Shown here piece by piece: positions 9,626 to 17,817 of a DNA stretch of 64,000 bases. The stretch comes from Planctomycetota bacterium (GTDB taxonomy: Bacteria > Planctomycetota > UBA11346). Made by a program: the position numbers and the translations under genes. The DNA lies in contig JADGDD010000001.1 of the NCBI GenBank assembly GCA_016745075.1, forward strand, positions 683,125-747,124, read 5' to 3'. Under the pieces are notes generated by a model. That model was not told the origin of the DNA. It worked only from the letters and a program-made list of their open reading frames with translations, and did not search any database. Each line of letters opens with the position of its first letter. The first letter of the stretch is position 1.

Positions 9626-10575
9626 TATTTAAGCTCTCCCTCTATAAGAACACCATTCACTTCACGATAAAAAAAATCAGGTTCTTTATTATCCATAATG
9701 ATAACAGCGTGTAGGGAACCGCTTAAGGCTGGATTGGTCCAAGTCCAAACAACCTTCCCATCTTCATCATACTCCACAAGAGATTTCCCTTTCTCACTAT
9801 CAGTAGTATCATGCCCTAGCCAATTACACACAACAACATGCCCATTCACTAAAAGATTAAAATCTGCATAGAAATGAGGGTTGATCCCGAGCTCTTCGTG
9901 CGTTCCTTGTCCACCAAAAGAACGCACGACTTCTCCATCGGTTTGTACTTCTGCAAGAAATGATCCATAACCGGCTGAAATTAAAGTATTGCCATTTTCA
10001 AGTCGCGCACCTTTGTACAAGTGTCTTGCTCCTTGTATAACCTGTGTCCAAACAAGCTCTCCATTCGTATTCATTTCAACAATCGTGTTCCCCCTACCAA
10101 AAAGAAACGTTTCTGCGTTGGTTCTGCGCATTAAACGTAAATTCTTATTGAATGGTGGCTTCATTGTTATTATTGTCTTAATAGCATCATCTGGCGAAAG
10201 TATTGTCACAACAGCACCTCTAGAGGTAACATAAACAACCCCATCCTCATCCATACAGATCGATTCAACTCGATGGGCCTTAACAACATTCGTCACTTTC
10301 TTCTCTATCTGTTTTGTCACGAGATTAAAGATCATATAACCACCCTCGGTACTCAACAACAAACGATTACGCCCTATCAATTGCATATCGCGTGATTTTA
10401 TATTTTTTGCACACCAATTGTTTTCAGGCTTCTGCTCATCGACATAGATCAATTGCTTTCTTGATTCATCGAGTGCTAGAAATGCATGAGTAATGACACT
10501 GGGCACTTCTTCCGATAATACTATTTCCATTGTCAACATACAAAAGAGGCATAACAGAGGTTTCATTATATTCAT
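9625..10575 (-). CDS. Secreted small beta-propeller protein
   Basis: This 316-residue protein has a signal peptide (MNIMKPLLCLFCMLTMEIV). The rest is a run of short beta-blade repeats with alternating 'EMNTNGELVWT', 'EVQTDGEVVRSFGG' and 'EYDEDGKVVWTWTNP' units, as in arylsulfotransferase/PQQ-type propellers. No heme motif is present. The ATG at 10575 overlaps the upstream cytochrome gene by four bases (ATGA), and AAGGATGG sits just upstream. The stop shares a base with the next start. Position between two HZS-alpha-like cytochromes suggests a partner or sensor subunit of the same exported complex. Enzymatic activity cannot be read. Confidence 0.8.
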   Translation of the reverse strand: MNIMKPLLCLFCMLTMEIVLSEEVPSVITHAFLALDESRKQLIYVDEQKPENNWCAKNIKSRDMQLIGRNRLLLSTEGGYMIFNLVTKQIEKKVTNVVKAHRVESICMDEDGVVYVTSRGAVVTILSPDDAIKTIITMKPPFNKNLRLMRRTNAETFLFGRGNTIVEMNTNGELVWTQVIQGARHLYKGARLENGNTLISAGYGSFLAEVQTDGEVVRSFGGQGTHEELGINPHFYADFNLLVNGHVVVCNWLGHDTTDSEKGKSLVEYDEDGKVVWTWTNPALSGSLHAVIIMDNKEPDFFYREVNGVLIEGELK

Positions 10576-13500
10576 TTTCCATCCTTACTTTGCTTATTTT
10601 TATACTCTTCTTCAGCAGCTGCCACCCAACAACCTTTACAGGTACACTTCTGCGTATTGTTACAGATCCCAGCAATATTATTTTGTTTCAAAGGAATAAT
10701 GCACTTCATAACCAATTCTTTCATCTGTTGATAATTTGCATGATCTGTACTATCCCAATCACTAACTATTTGTCCCCAGCCTCCAGCTAAAACAGGCAAA
10801 GGAGCCTTCAGTATACGGCTTTCATCTGGTTGCCCAACATTAACAAGTGTTTCGATCGCCTGCTGAGCAAGGTTTTCGCCAAACACGGCGGCAATATGTG
10901 CACGCAACGCTACTTCACCATCAACATCAATTTTTCGAAATTCTAATTTATTCCAATAATAATCTCCATATGCTTGGGCATTCACATCAAGCCAATCGAT
11001 TATTCGTGAAAAGCCCTCGTCATCCATATTGATATTTTGATGATTATCCAACAACAATTCAGCCAATACACTTCCGTGAGAATATAATTCTTTGGGACGA
11101 GAAAGATGACCAGATGCATTCGGCGATGTTTTATACACTTTTGCGTAAGCACTTAACCCCTTATAAGACGCAGTAAATTGACCATCACGCGTAGCAAGTA
11201 AATTGGGTTTCTGTTGTTGATCAAGCCCATGGCAAGAAATACAATGCCGATCAAGAACTGGTTGAACTGTTCTTCCAAAGCTTAAGCCATCATCATATTG
11301 AGGACCATGTGGTGGAGTGAGGTCTTTAATCATAACGTTTCTCATGTTCGGTTTTGGTGCAGTGCTACTTGGTTCATGACAGCCAATACAGGAACGCACT
11401 TCACCTGGTTGCAAATAGTGCAATGTTCGCTCTGACATTAAAGCCATTTTGTTTTTGTCTAAAATCTGTATATGCAAAGGAACACCGGCTGGAGCCTTGA
11501 ATGCAACTGACCCATCATCGTTAACGGGGACCGTACCAAGAATCTTATTAGGAATTTCATGTTTTCCTACCGCATTTAAACGAGAAACAGCTGGGGCTGC
11601 TTGCACAATAAGCTCTAGCACTCGAAGGTATTTAATTTCTCCTTCTTGTATGATATTATCGGGGTCATTGCGTGTCAGATAGGCATTCTGAATAATATAA
11701 ATCCCTTCCTTCTTGTCTGTCGGTGCAAGTGCTGATGGCACCACAGGTGGCACTTGCCGTGATCGTATGGGGGTTGGCGAAAAAGAGGACATTGATCTGT
11801 CACGATAGATAAGTTCACGTCCACCAAACGAATCAATAAGATAAATACCTGCACTACGAGAGCTTGGCACAGTTAATTGCCGACGAACATTTTCTACAGA
11901 ATGAGACACCAAAAACAGATCTTCATTTACTGGGTACGGTGACGAATAAGAACCTTTTGTGGGCCATGTGCCCCATTCTCGAACCATCCCTTCTGGATAA
12001 GTTATTTCTGGAGTTAATTTAGTGATCGGATCAAATCCATTTTCTCCTTTATCAATATCTACCGTAATAATAGAGCCCGTTGTAATAGTATGATGCCCCA
12101 TTGCCGTTGCCACAACAAGATCAGAATCAGCAATAGGCATCGCTTCTGCAATCATCTTTGAATCTAAAGTATCATTCCCATAATAATGGCTAATATGCGA
12201 TCCATCTGGGTTGGTTGCCCACAGTTTATGAAAAGCAGTTTCTCCTCTATCTACATACTCCCAGCGTGTGAATAAGATACGACCATCATGCAAAACGGCT
12301 GGGTCTGTTTCGTTTAATTCTCCTGATGATATTTGTTGTATTTGCTCTCCGTTCTCATCACATTTATACAACAAAAATGATGGTGAATAACGGCCATCAT
12401 GACAACGACCAAAGTTTTGACAACGACTTGAAACAAAAACAATTTCTCCACTTGGTAAATATGCGGGGTCACCGTCTTCTATTAAGGCGCTTTTTCGTCC
12501 ATCTAACCCCTCTAGTGGATCTGTTTGTGTTCCGGTAATTTGTCTCAGAGAGGACCCATCCAAAGCGGCTTCCCAAATGAAAAAACGACGCTTTTGACGG
12601 AGGCTTCTCAAATCTCCGTTTGAAAGTTTACTTTCATCAACATGACCATGTTCAGCAAAAGCAAATACGACCTTTTTTGCATCAAAAGAAATGTCTGGCT
12701 TCGCATACGCTCCTCTTGGCATCTTGCCTTTAAGAATCTGTGTTTCTCGTATTGATTCACTCTGCCAATCTTCAAGCACGATGAGCCCTTCACCAGCACG
12801 GCTACCACGACCAAGGTACTGATCACAATTATGGCTATATTTGGGTGGTGGGTTTTTATTGATAAGCAACTGGTCAAAACCGAGGTCCGGATGCAAAAAC
12901 AACACTGATCTGCGTAGTGCATACGCTTCTCTAAAATATTCTTCCCAATCAGCGCTATCTTCGGCCTTACTGCATTTCTTTCGCAATGCCTTTTCCTGAC
13001 TCTTCAAGTCATCTGGGACAACAGCTTTTTTTTCAACATAAACAATCGTTTTATCAAGCACCTCAAGTCGTTCTAAACAACGCTCTTTGTAAAAAAGCTT
13101 AATTATAGGTTCGAGACCTGCAAAATTATCCACTTTTGTTGCTGCTGCTTGTATTTCTTCACTCGGATCGCTGAGGTGACTTATATAATTACTCGCAATA
13201 ATCTCATAGCTCATATCAAGCCGAAAGTTCACAATATCACGAAGTTCTAAATCCTGTTCATACAAAGAAACATTTTCTCCAAAATCAGTAGACATCTGCA
13301 TCGCAATAATTTCAGCAGGGTTATTGCGCTCGTAGCCGTACCCTAATGAGAACAAGTTGACAATATGCTTGAGCGAGATGACATCGACGTAAAAAAATCC
13401 ATCTAAGCCACCTCGTTGAGTAATGAAAAAAGCCGAAAACTCAAGTTGTGTATATTTTCCACCTAAGGATAGCTTCATCTCTTTCCGAGGCTGGTAGGTT

Positions 13501-13952
13501 CTTTCATAGGATACACCAAGACATTTTTTAGGTTTTAGTTTTCTTCCTTTCTTGATACCTAACTCTTTACCAGAAGTAACAACCGTACGTTTACCTGACA
13601 CATCTACCAAAACAGGATCAAGCAAAATAACCGAATCATGACCGACATACAAAGTATCAATACCTCTTACATCAAGCACATAATGAACAGGTTTCAATTT
13701 ATTGCCGTCTTTAAAGTTATTATGCCTAATAATTGGAACAAACGTCTTAGAAACCTGTTTGCGCTTGATAGCCAAATCATTCAACATTCCGTCTTTACAT
13801 TGCATGTAGGACGACAAGAGTGTCTCTCGCCATGTATTTTTCTTATTGTAATACTTTGTATAGTCCTCTGCTTGAAGGTAGACAACACACATCGCTACCA
13901 ATAATACACAAATACGGATCACCCTACAATGTGTTATTTTGTTGTTATACAC
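10572..13952 (-). CDS. Secreted hydrazine-synthase-alpha-like diheme propeller cytochrome
   Basis: This 1126-residue protein starts with GTG at 13952, selected because a perfect AGGAGG lies six bases before it. A signal peptide (VIRICVLLVAMCVVYLQA) is followed by a beta-rich region (about 60-250) and a helical stretch. A TolB-like propeller runs from about 370 to 790 (SFDAKKVVFAFAE, LLYKCDENGEQIQQISSG). The heme motif CIGCHEP is at 855-859 and a second, CISCHG, at 904-908. The last 45 residues hold a Cys cluster (CNNTQKCTCKGCW) that could bind metal or form disulfides. In hydrazine synthase alpha, the middle domain carries heme alpha-I and the C-terminal domain heme alpha-II; the same order is seen here. 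Nothing else in the window suggests anammox, so the substrate is unknown. The gene overlaps its upstream neighbour by 8 bases and its downstream neighbour by 4. Confidence 0.87.
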   Translation of the reverse strand: MYNNKITHCRVIRICVLLVAMCVVYLQAEDYTKYYNKKNTWRETLLSSYMQCKDGMLNDLAIKRKQVSKTFVPIIRHNNFKDGNKLKPVHYVLDVRGIDTLYVGHDSVILLDPVLVDVSGKRTVVTSGKELGIKKGRKLKPKKCLGVSYERTYQPRKEMKLSLGGKYTQLEFSAFFITQRGGLDGFFYVDVISLKHIVNLFSLGYGYERNNPAEIIAMQMSTDFGENVSLYEQDLELRDIVNFRLDMSYEIIASNYISHLSDPSEEIQAAATKVDNFAGLEPIIKLFYKERCLERLEVLDKTIVYVEKKAVVPDDLKSQEKALRKKCSKAEDSADWEEYFREAYALRRSVLFLHPDLGFDQLLINKNPPPKYSHNCDQYLGRGSRAGEGLIVLEDWQSESIRETQILKGKMPRGAYAKPDISFDAKKVVFAFAEHGHVDESKLSNGDLRSLRQKRRFFIWEAALDGSSLRQITGTQTDPLEGLDGRKSALIEDGDPAYLPSGEIVFVSSRCQNFGRCHDGRYSPSFLLYKCDENGEQIQQISSGELNETDPAVLHDGRILFTRWEYVDRGETAFHKLWATNPDGSHISHYYGNDTLDSKMIAEAMPIADSDLVVATAMGHHTITTGSIITVDIDKGENGFDPITKLTPEITYPEGMVREWGTWPTKGSYSSPYPVNEDLFLVSHSVENVRRQLTVPSSRSAGIYLIDSFGGRELIYRDRSMSSFSPTPIRSRQVPPVVPSALAPTDKKEGIYIIQNAYLTRNDPDNIIQEGEIKYLRVLELIVQAAPAVSRLNAVGKHEIPNKILGTVPVNDDGSVAFKAPAGVPLHIQILDKNKMALMSERTLHYLQPGEVRSCIGCHEPSSTAPKPNMRNVMIKDLTPPHGPQYDDGLSFGRTVQPVLDRHCISCHGLDQQQKPNLLATRDGQFTASYKGLSAYAKVYKTSPNASGHLSRPKELYSHGSVLAELLLDNHQNINMDDEGFSRIIDWLDVNAQAYGDYYWNKLEFRKIDVDGEVALRAHIAAVFGENLAQQAIETLVNVGQPDESRILKAPLPVLAGGWGQIVSDWDSTDHANYQQMKELVMKCIIPLKQNNIAGICNNTQKCTCKGCWVAAAEEEYKNKQSKDGK

Positions 13953-15054
13953 TCTGAACCTCCTGCACAGCCATTAATTCAATTTCAAAAAGTAAATTAT
14001 TTCTACAGACGGTATTCTCAACAACAATGTGGGTGAAATCACACTTATTCTCTTTATAGAATGACTCCCACTGTACGCGACTTTGCGCATCACGGAGATA
14101 GACCACCGATTGAACAACATCTGTCCATGCCAACAGGGCTTTCTTGAGCAAGGCATCAAGAACAGCTACTGTTTTCTGTATTTGCATGTCTATATCATCA
14201 ATAAAAACCGTAGAACCTGTTTTATCTATACTCGCTGTGCCTGAAACGTAAATGCGTCTAATTCCATCAGTACAGAGCTCAACTGCCCGACTAAATGAAC
14301 TACCATAATCACGTGCCGAACTCTGTAATGGAGATGACAATTGAGTAACTACTTTTCCCCCTTGTTTATTTCGCACTGCAAGCAAACTAAGTGATAACGC
14401 TGTTCCGTTTGGGTTTCCTGCTCCAATTCCTGTACTAGCGGGAACATATGCATGAGTAAATATCCCAATGTGTTCCCAACATTCGTTTCTTATCTTATTA
14501 AAATCGTCGTACCAAGATAATATATCGTCATTATAGAACCAGGTACGTATAATATCTTTTGAATCCATTCCTTCTGCCTTTAAGGCAAGCGGCATAGATT
14601 CAAAGACAGATTTTGTTTGTTGTTGATAAGTCTGATTTCCCCTGCCTGCAAGTGTATTTCCAAGAAAACAATAGCTATGATTCGGCGTTTCAAAACGACT
14701 TCCACTCCATTGATCATCACCACATTCCTGTACCGACAGACCGGATACTCCAAAGAGGAATGTTCCAACAAGAGATCGGCCATTACTAGTTTGTGGTGTC
14801 GCCCATGATACTGGCCAGGATGGTTGACCAAAAATCGATTCAAACTGTGGAACAGCTGTAGCCATTGCAAATACCTGCTGATATATCACAGATATCTCTA
14901 AACGAGCAAGAATTTGTGCCGCACGTATTAAAAAATCATGAGTAGTCTGGTCTACGTAGTCTGGCATCGCAGTAATATAATATTCATCATGGAACTGTCC
15001 TGCAATTTTATGAATAACCACTCCATCTTCTACCCATTTCTTTTTTTGGACCAT
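13945..15054 (-). CDS. Chorismatase-like protein (FkbO/Hyg5 type, RidA-fold C-terminus)
   Basis: This protein has 369 residues from ATG 15054; AGGGG lies 7 bases upstream of this ATG but abuts the alternative one at 15060. It has no signal peptide. The second half resembles RidA/YjgF: YVSGTASIDKTGSTVF, then VLDALLKKALLAWTDVVQSV and a C-terminal VCRNNLLFEIE. Before it are YVPASTGIGAGNPNG and ARDYGSSFSRAVEL. This combination is that of the FkbO/Hyg5/XanB2 chorismatases, which cleave chorismate to hydroxybenzoates or a dihydrodiol plus pyruvate. It is the only clearly cytoplasmic enzyme among exported cytochromes in this operon. It might make an aromatic product, or be a RidA-like imine hydrolase that lost the original chemistry. 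Family assignment is reasonably sure, activity is not. Confidence 0.7.
   Translation of the reverse strand: MVQKKKWVEDGVVIHKIAGQFHDEYYITAMPDYVDQTTHDFLIRAAQILARLEISVIYQQVFAMATAVPQFESIFGQPSWPVSWATPQTSNGRSLVGTFLFGVSGLSVQECGDDQWSGSRFETPNHSYCFLGNTLAGRGNQTYQQQTKSVFESMPLALKAEGMDSKDIIRTWFYNDDILSWYDDFNKIRNECWEHIGIFTHAYVPASTGIGAGNPNGTALSLSLLAVRNKQGGKVVTQLSSPLQSSARDYGSSFSRAVELCTDGIRRIYVSGTASIDKTGSTVFIDDIDMQIQKTVAVLDALLKKALLAWTDVVQSVVYLRDAQSRVQWESFYKENKCDFTHIVVENTVCRNNLLFEIELMAVQEVQSV
13959..13964 (-). promoter_or_regulatory. Ribosome binding site AGGAGG selecting a GTG start
   Basis: AGGAGG six bases before GTG 13952 decides the start of the diheme HZS-alpha-like gene. It lies inside the end of the upstream chorismatase-like gene, which points to coupled translation. 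Confidence 0.75.
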
Positions 15055-15064
15055 CTCCATTCCC

Positions 15065-16882
15065 CTATAGTGAAAGAAGAAAGTGTGCTAATTGATTCAC
15101 TTCTTCTGCGTTCAACCCGTCGTCATCATCAGAACGTGGATTGTGATTTTTAATCAACTCTTTGATTTCAGCATAACGACCATCATGTAAATACGGAGCT
15201 GTTCTCCACATTTCAATTAAAGATGGCGTATCAAACCCCTGTCCTTCTTCTTGTCCCTTACCCGTACCCACCTCATGTAATTTCATATCGGTGTACAAGG
15301 GACCAGAATGGCAGCTATGACAGCGCTCTTTCTTAAAGACCACAGCTCCTTGTTCTGCCAAAGGACTGAGTGCATTATTAACTAGATATGGACTTGGTGT
15401 TGGCCGCATACTTTTAAGGTATTCATCAACAGCTTTCATATCATCTTCTGGAAGGACAGTGAATTCAATGAATGTAAATCCAGCACGAACAGAGACTTCT
15501 GCATTCGCACGAATACCCGTTGCCGTGGTTGGTGGTGTTCGATGTGCATATAACATATTCTTAACATTTTTTGGATTTCCTATGCCATCATTCAATATAT
15601 CCCAGTTAAGTCCATCAACACGAGAATCTGGATGACAAGTCGTACAACTTTGCCAATTTTGAAAACAGCGCGAGGCATCATTAAAAAAGAATTCTCCTTT
15701 ACGAACAACACTATCTGGGGGCTGATTGCCAAGACTAACCATATCCACGGTGGCATTCACACCCGCATTTATATCAACAATGCTCATTGTTCCTGAAAAG
15801 TATTCGGTCACATATGCGGTTGATCCCACCAAAGCCAGACCTCGTGGCCCTCGCCCCTTTAATGCGATTCGGTTTCTTAACCCAACAAGAAAAGAGAGGT
15901 CCATGTCTGTACTACCGCTATATCCCTGTTCATTCGTCTGCGTTTCTCTTGCTACTTTATCTAATTTATCATGCATACCCAGTCTATTTATAACACTGAT
16001 TTCATGTGTTCCTGCATGAGTTACGCAGAGCCTTTTTCCGTCAGTTGTACACTGAACGCCCCATGGATTTGCCGCACCTCGATTTACCTGATCAAGTAAA
16101 ACAGTTCCAACGAAGCGGCTTTCATTCGTTGCTATAATGCTCAAAGCATTCGTATTCATCCAACCTTTTGTCAATTGAGTTGTTGGTACTTGGTAACGTG
16201 CAAGCGTATGCGTTGCATATATATACATCCCATCTGGAGAGAGAGTCAGTTTTCGAATTCCTGTTGTGCCATTCGGTAATAAGATTTCGTGAGTTACGAC
16301 TCTCTTTTCCGTATCAATCACAGAAATGTTAGCAGAAATATAATCTCCATCTGCTGGTCCATTTGGCAATAAATTTGCAACAAATATTTTTGTACCATCC
16401 TGCGAAAGAACTGCGGATACAGGTTCCCGCACAACAGAGACCTCTTCAATCTCTACCCCTGATGCAAGGTCAATGAATGATACAGAATTATTAAATCTAT
16501 TACAAACATATAACTCTTTTCCATTTGTGCTCTCTATTGGTGCCATAGGTGTATGCCCAACTGAAATAGTTTTCCGTGGTGTCCCATCATCAAGAGATAC
16601 TATCAACACTTTTCCTTGAGCTGATTGAGTCGTTATATACAAAGACTCACCATCATTTGACAAAGCAATATCAGAAGGGTTCTCATTAAGAGAAAAGGTC
16701 TTCTCTATCTGTTTTTTGGGTACATTATATACGACAATGCTCTTTGCACTTGAGTTAATAATATAAAGGTATTCTTGAGACTGGCTCGTAATAACTCCCG
16801 TTGGAGAGAGGTATTCAGAGCATAAGACGGGCACAATTGATAGCACCAAAACCCACGCACGAAGAACAGAAGACATCATCAT
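15065..16882 (-). CDS. Secreted YVTN-type beta-propeller with MauG/peroxidase-like diheme c domain
   Basis: This 605-residue protein has a signal peptide (VLRAWVLVLSIVPVLCSE). A seven-bladed YVTN-type propeller occupies about 25-390, with repeated NPSDIALSNDGESLYIT and KIFVAN units. The cytochrome part has CTTCH at 413-417 and CHSCH at 521-525, separated by the block GIGNPKNVKNMLYAHRTPP, and ends with TAPYLHDGRYAEIKELI. These blocks are typical of bacterial cytochrome c peroxidase/MauG relatives, which work as periplasmic electron carriers or oxidases. The ATG shares a base with the stop of the IclR gene (TAATG). Three ATGs in a row (16882, 16879, 16876) leave the exact start open. It is the first structural gene of the operon. 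Confidence 0.87.
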   Translation of the reverse strand: MMMSSVLRAWVLVLSIVPVLCSEYLSPTGVITSQSQEYLYIINSSAKSIVVYNVPKKQIEKTFSLNENPSDIALSNDGESLYITTQSAQGKVLIVSLDDGTPRKTISVGHTPMAPIESTNGKELYVCNRFNNSVSFIDLASGVEIEEVSVVREPVSAVLSQDGTKIFVANLLPNGPADGDYISANISVIDTEKRVVTHEILLPNGTTGIRKLTLSPDGMYIYATHTLARYQVPTTQLTKGWMNTNALSIIATNESRFVGTVLLDQVNRGAANPWGVQCTTDGKRLCVTHAGTHEISVINRLGMHDKLDKVARETQTNEQGYSGSTDMDLSFLVGLRNRIALKGRGPRGLALVGSTAYVTEYFSGTMSIVDINAGVNATVDMVSLGNQPPDSVVRKGEFFFNDASRCFQNWQSCTTCHPDSRVDGLNWDILNDGIGNPKNVKNMLYAHRTPPTTATGIRANAEVSVRAGFTFIEFTVLPEDDMKAVDEYLKSMRPTPSPYLVNNALSPLAEQGAVVFKKERCHSCHSGPLYTDMKLHEVGTGKGQEEGQGFDTPSLIEMWRTAPYLHDGRYAEIKELIKNHNPRSDDDDGLNAEEVNQLAHFLLSL

Positions 16883-17634
16883 TACAGCAAGCTTTCTGCT
16901 ATCTCTTCCACTGCCTGCTGCAAAGCCGCAACAATCTTTTCCTTAGTCGTTCTTTCATACAGTGGCATACTCATACTCATTGTAAGACTCATCTGCACTC
17001 CACCTTCTACACGAAAGATAGGAACAGCAAATGCGGCAAGATATTCATTGGTAGAACCAATATTTTCAGCGTAACCTTGTTGACGTATACACTCATATTC
17101 CTTTTCATAGTCTTCTGTCGTTGTAATATCTTTCCGCACTGCAATTTCAGAGCTTAATTCTTCTGTTATAGAGACTGTTTGAATACTCTTATCTTGAAAT
17201 GCCAAAATAGCACTCCCACCAGCTGAGCTTGCACCTAACCGAGTCGGTTCAATAGCTGTACTGACTACGAGGCCATTTTCATTACCAAAATTCGCATTTA
17301 CAATACGGTAAAATTGGTTGCTATTATACACTGAAACAGACACAGCCCCTAAGAACTCTTGAGTTAATTGTCGAACAACAGGCACAGCCGCTACGGCGTA
17401 GTTCATTGACCAATCATTTTCACGAACAATACGAATTACTTCCAGACCTAATCCATAACGCCGAGATACTGGATCTGTATGAAGAACTCCAGATGCCACT
17501 AAAGTCTTTAATAGGTTTTGAGCAGTTGAAACTTTAAGGTCGGTTAGACGAGCAAGCTCACGAACACCTATTCCATTTTTATGCTCTGCTATTAAATACA
17601 TAAGTTTCATCGCACGATCAACTGACTGAATCAT
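16882..17634 (-). CDS. IclR-family transcriptional regulator
   Basis: This 250-residue protein starts at ATG 17634, preceded by GGAG at good spacing and giving the family N-terminus (MIQSVDRAMKLMYLIAEHK). A longer frame to 17688 would start inside the promoter region. The N-terminal winged helix reads GIGVRELARLTDLKVSTAQN followed by LLKTLVASGVL. The C-terminal effector domain follows, with the usual ending ALQQAVEEIAESL. IclR proteins often sense small organic or aromatic acids, which fits the neighbouring chorismatase-like gene but is only suggestive. It is the first gene of the operon running to 5402, so autoregulation is likely. Confidence 0.9.
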   Translation of the reverse strand: MIQSVDRAMKLMYLIAEHKNGIGVRELARLTDLKVSTAQNLLKTLVASGVLHTDPVSRRYGLGLEVIRIVRENDWSMNYAVAAVPVVRQLTQEFLGAVSVSVYNSNQFYRIVNANFGNENGLVVSTAIEPTRLGASSAGGSAILAFQDKSIQTVSITEELSSEIAVRKDITTTEDYEKEYECIRQQGYAENIGSTNEYLAAFAVPIFRVEGGVQMSLTMSMSMPLYERTTKEKIVAALQQAVEEIAESLL

Positions 17635-17688
17635 TTTGTCACTCCATTCGCGTTGCTGCGCGTTCCATAATATGGCACATAATAACAC

Positions 17689-17717
17689 ACAATACAGAAC
17701 ACCGGAGGGCCTGTCAA
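17689..17717 (-). promoter_or_regulatory. Sigma-70-type promoter of the IclR-led operon
   Basis: On the minus strand TTGACA (17712-17717) is followed after 17 bases by TATTGT (17689-17694). This puts the start of transcription near 17682, about 50 bases before the IclR ATG. It lies between the terminator of the sulfatase operon and the regulator. A short TATG-GCA-CATA palindrome within the leader could be part of an operator. Confidence 0.6.
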
Positions 17718-17754
17718 GAAAATTTGCATGTAGAATTTAGGCAAACAACACAAA

Positions 17755-17785
17755 AAAGCGCCCTTTTATTAAAAAAGGGCGCTTT
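17755..17785 (-). terminator. Rho-independent terminator of the sulfatase/GH172 operon
   Basis: A 13-bp perfect stem, AAAGCGCCCTTTT pairing with AAAAGGGCGCTTT across a five-base loop, lies about 30 bases after the stop of the glycosidase gene at 17818. It separates that operon from the IclR-led one. The A/T-rich stem ends would let it act in both directions. Confidence 0.85.
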
Positions 17786-17817
17786 AAAGAACACACAGCA
17801 CATTTATAAAATAATAT

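Noticed and set aside
5402..13952. Hydrazine synthesis (anammox) as the function of the HZS-alpha-like proteins.
   Set aside because: The beta and gamma subunits, hydrazine dehydrogenase and other anammox genes are not in the window. The HZS_alpha domain is shared by many proteins of unknown function.
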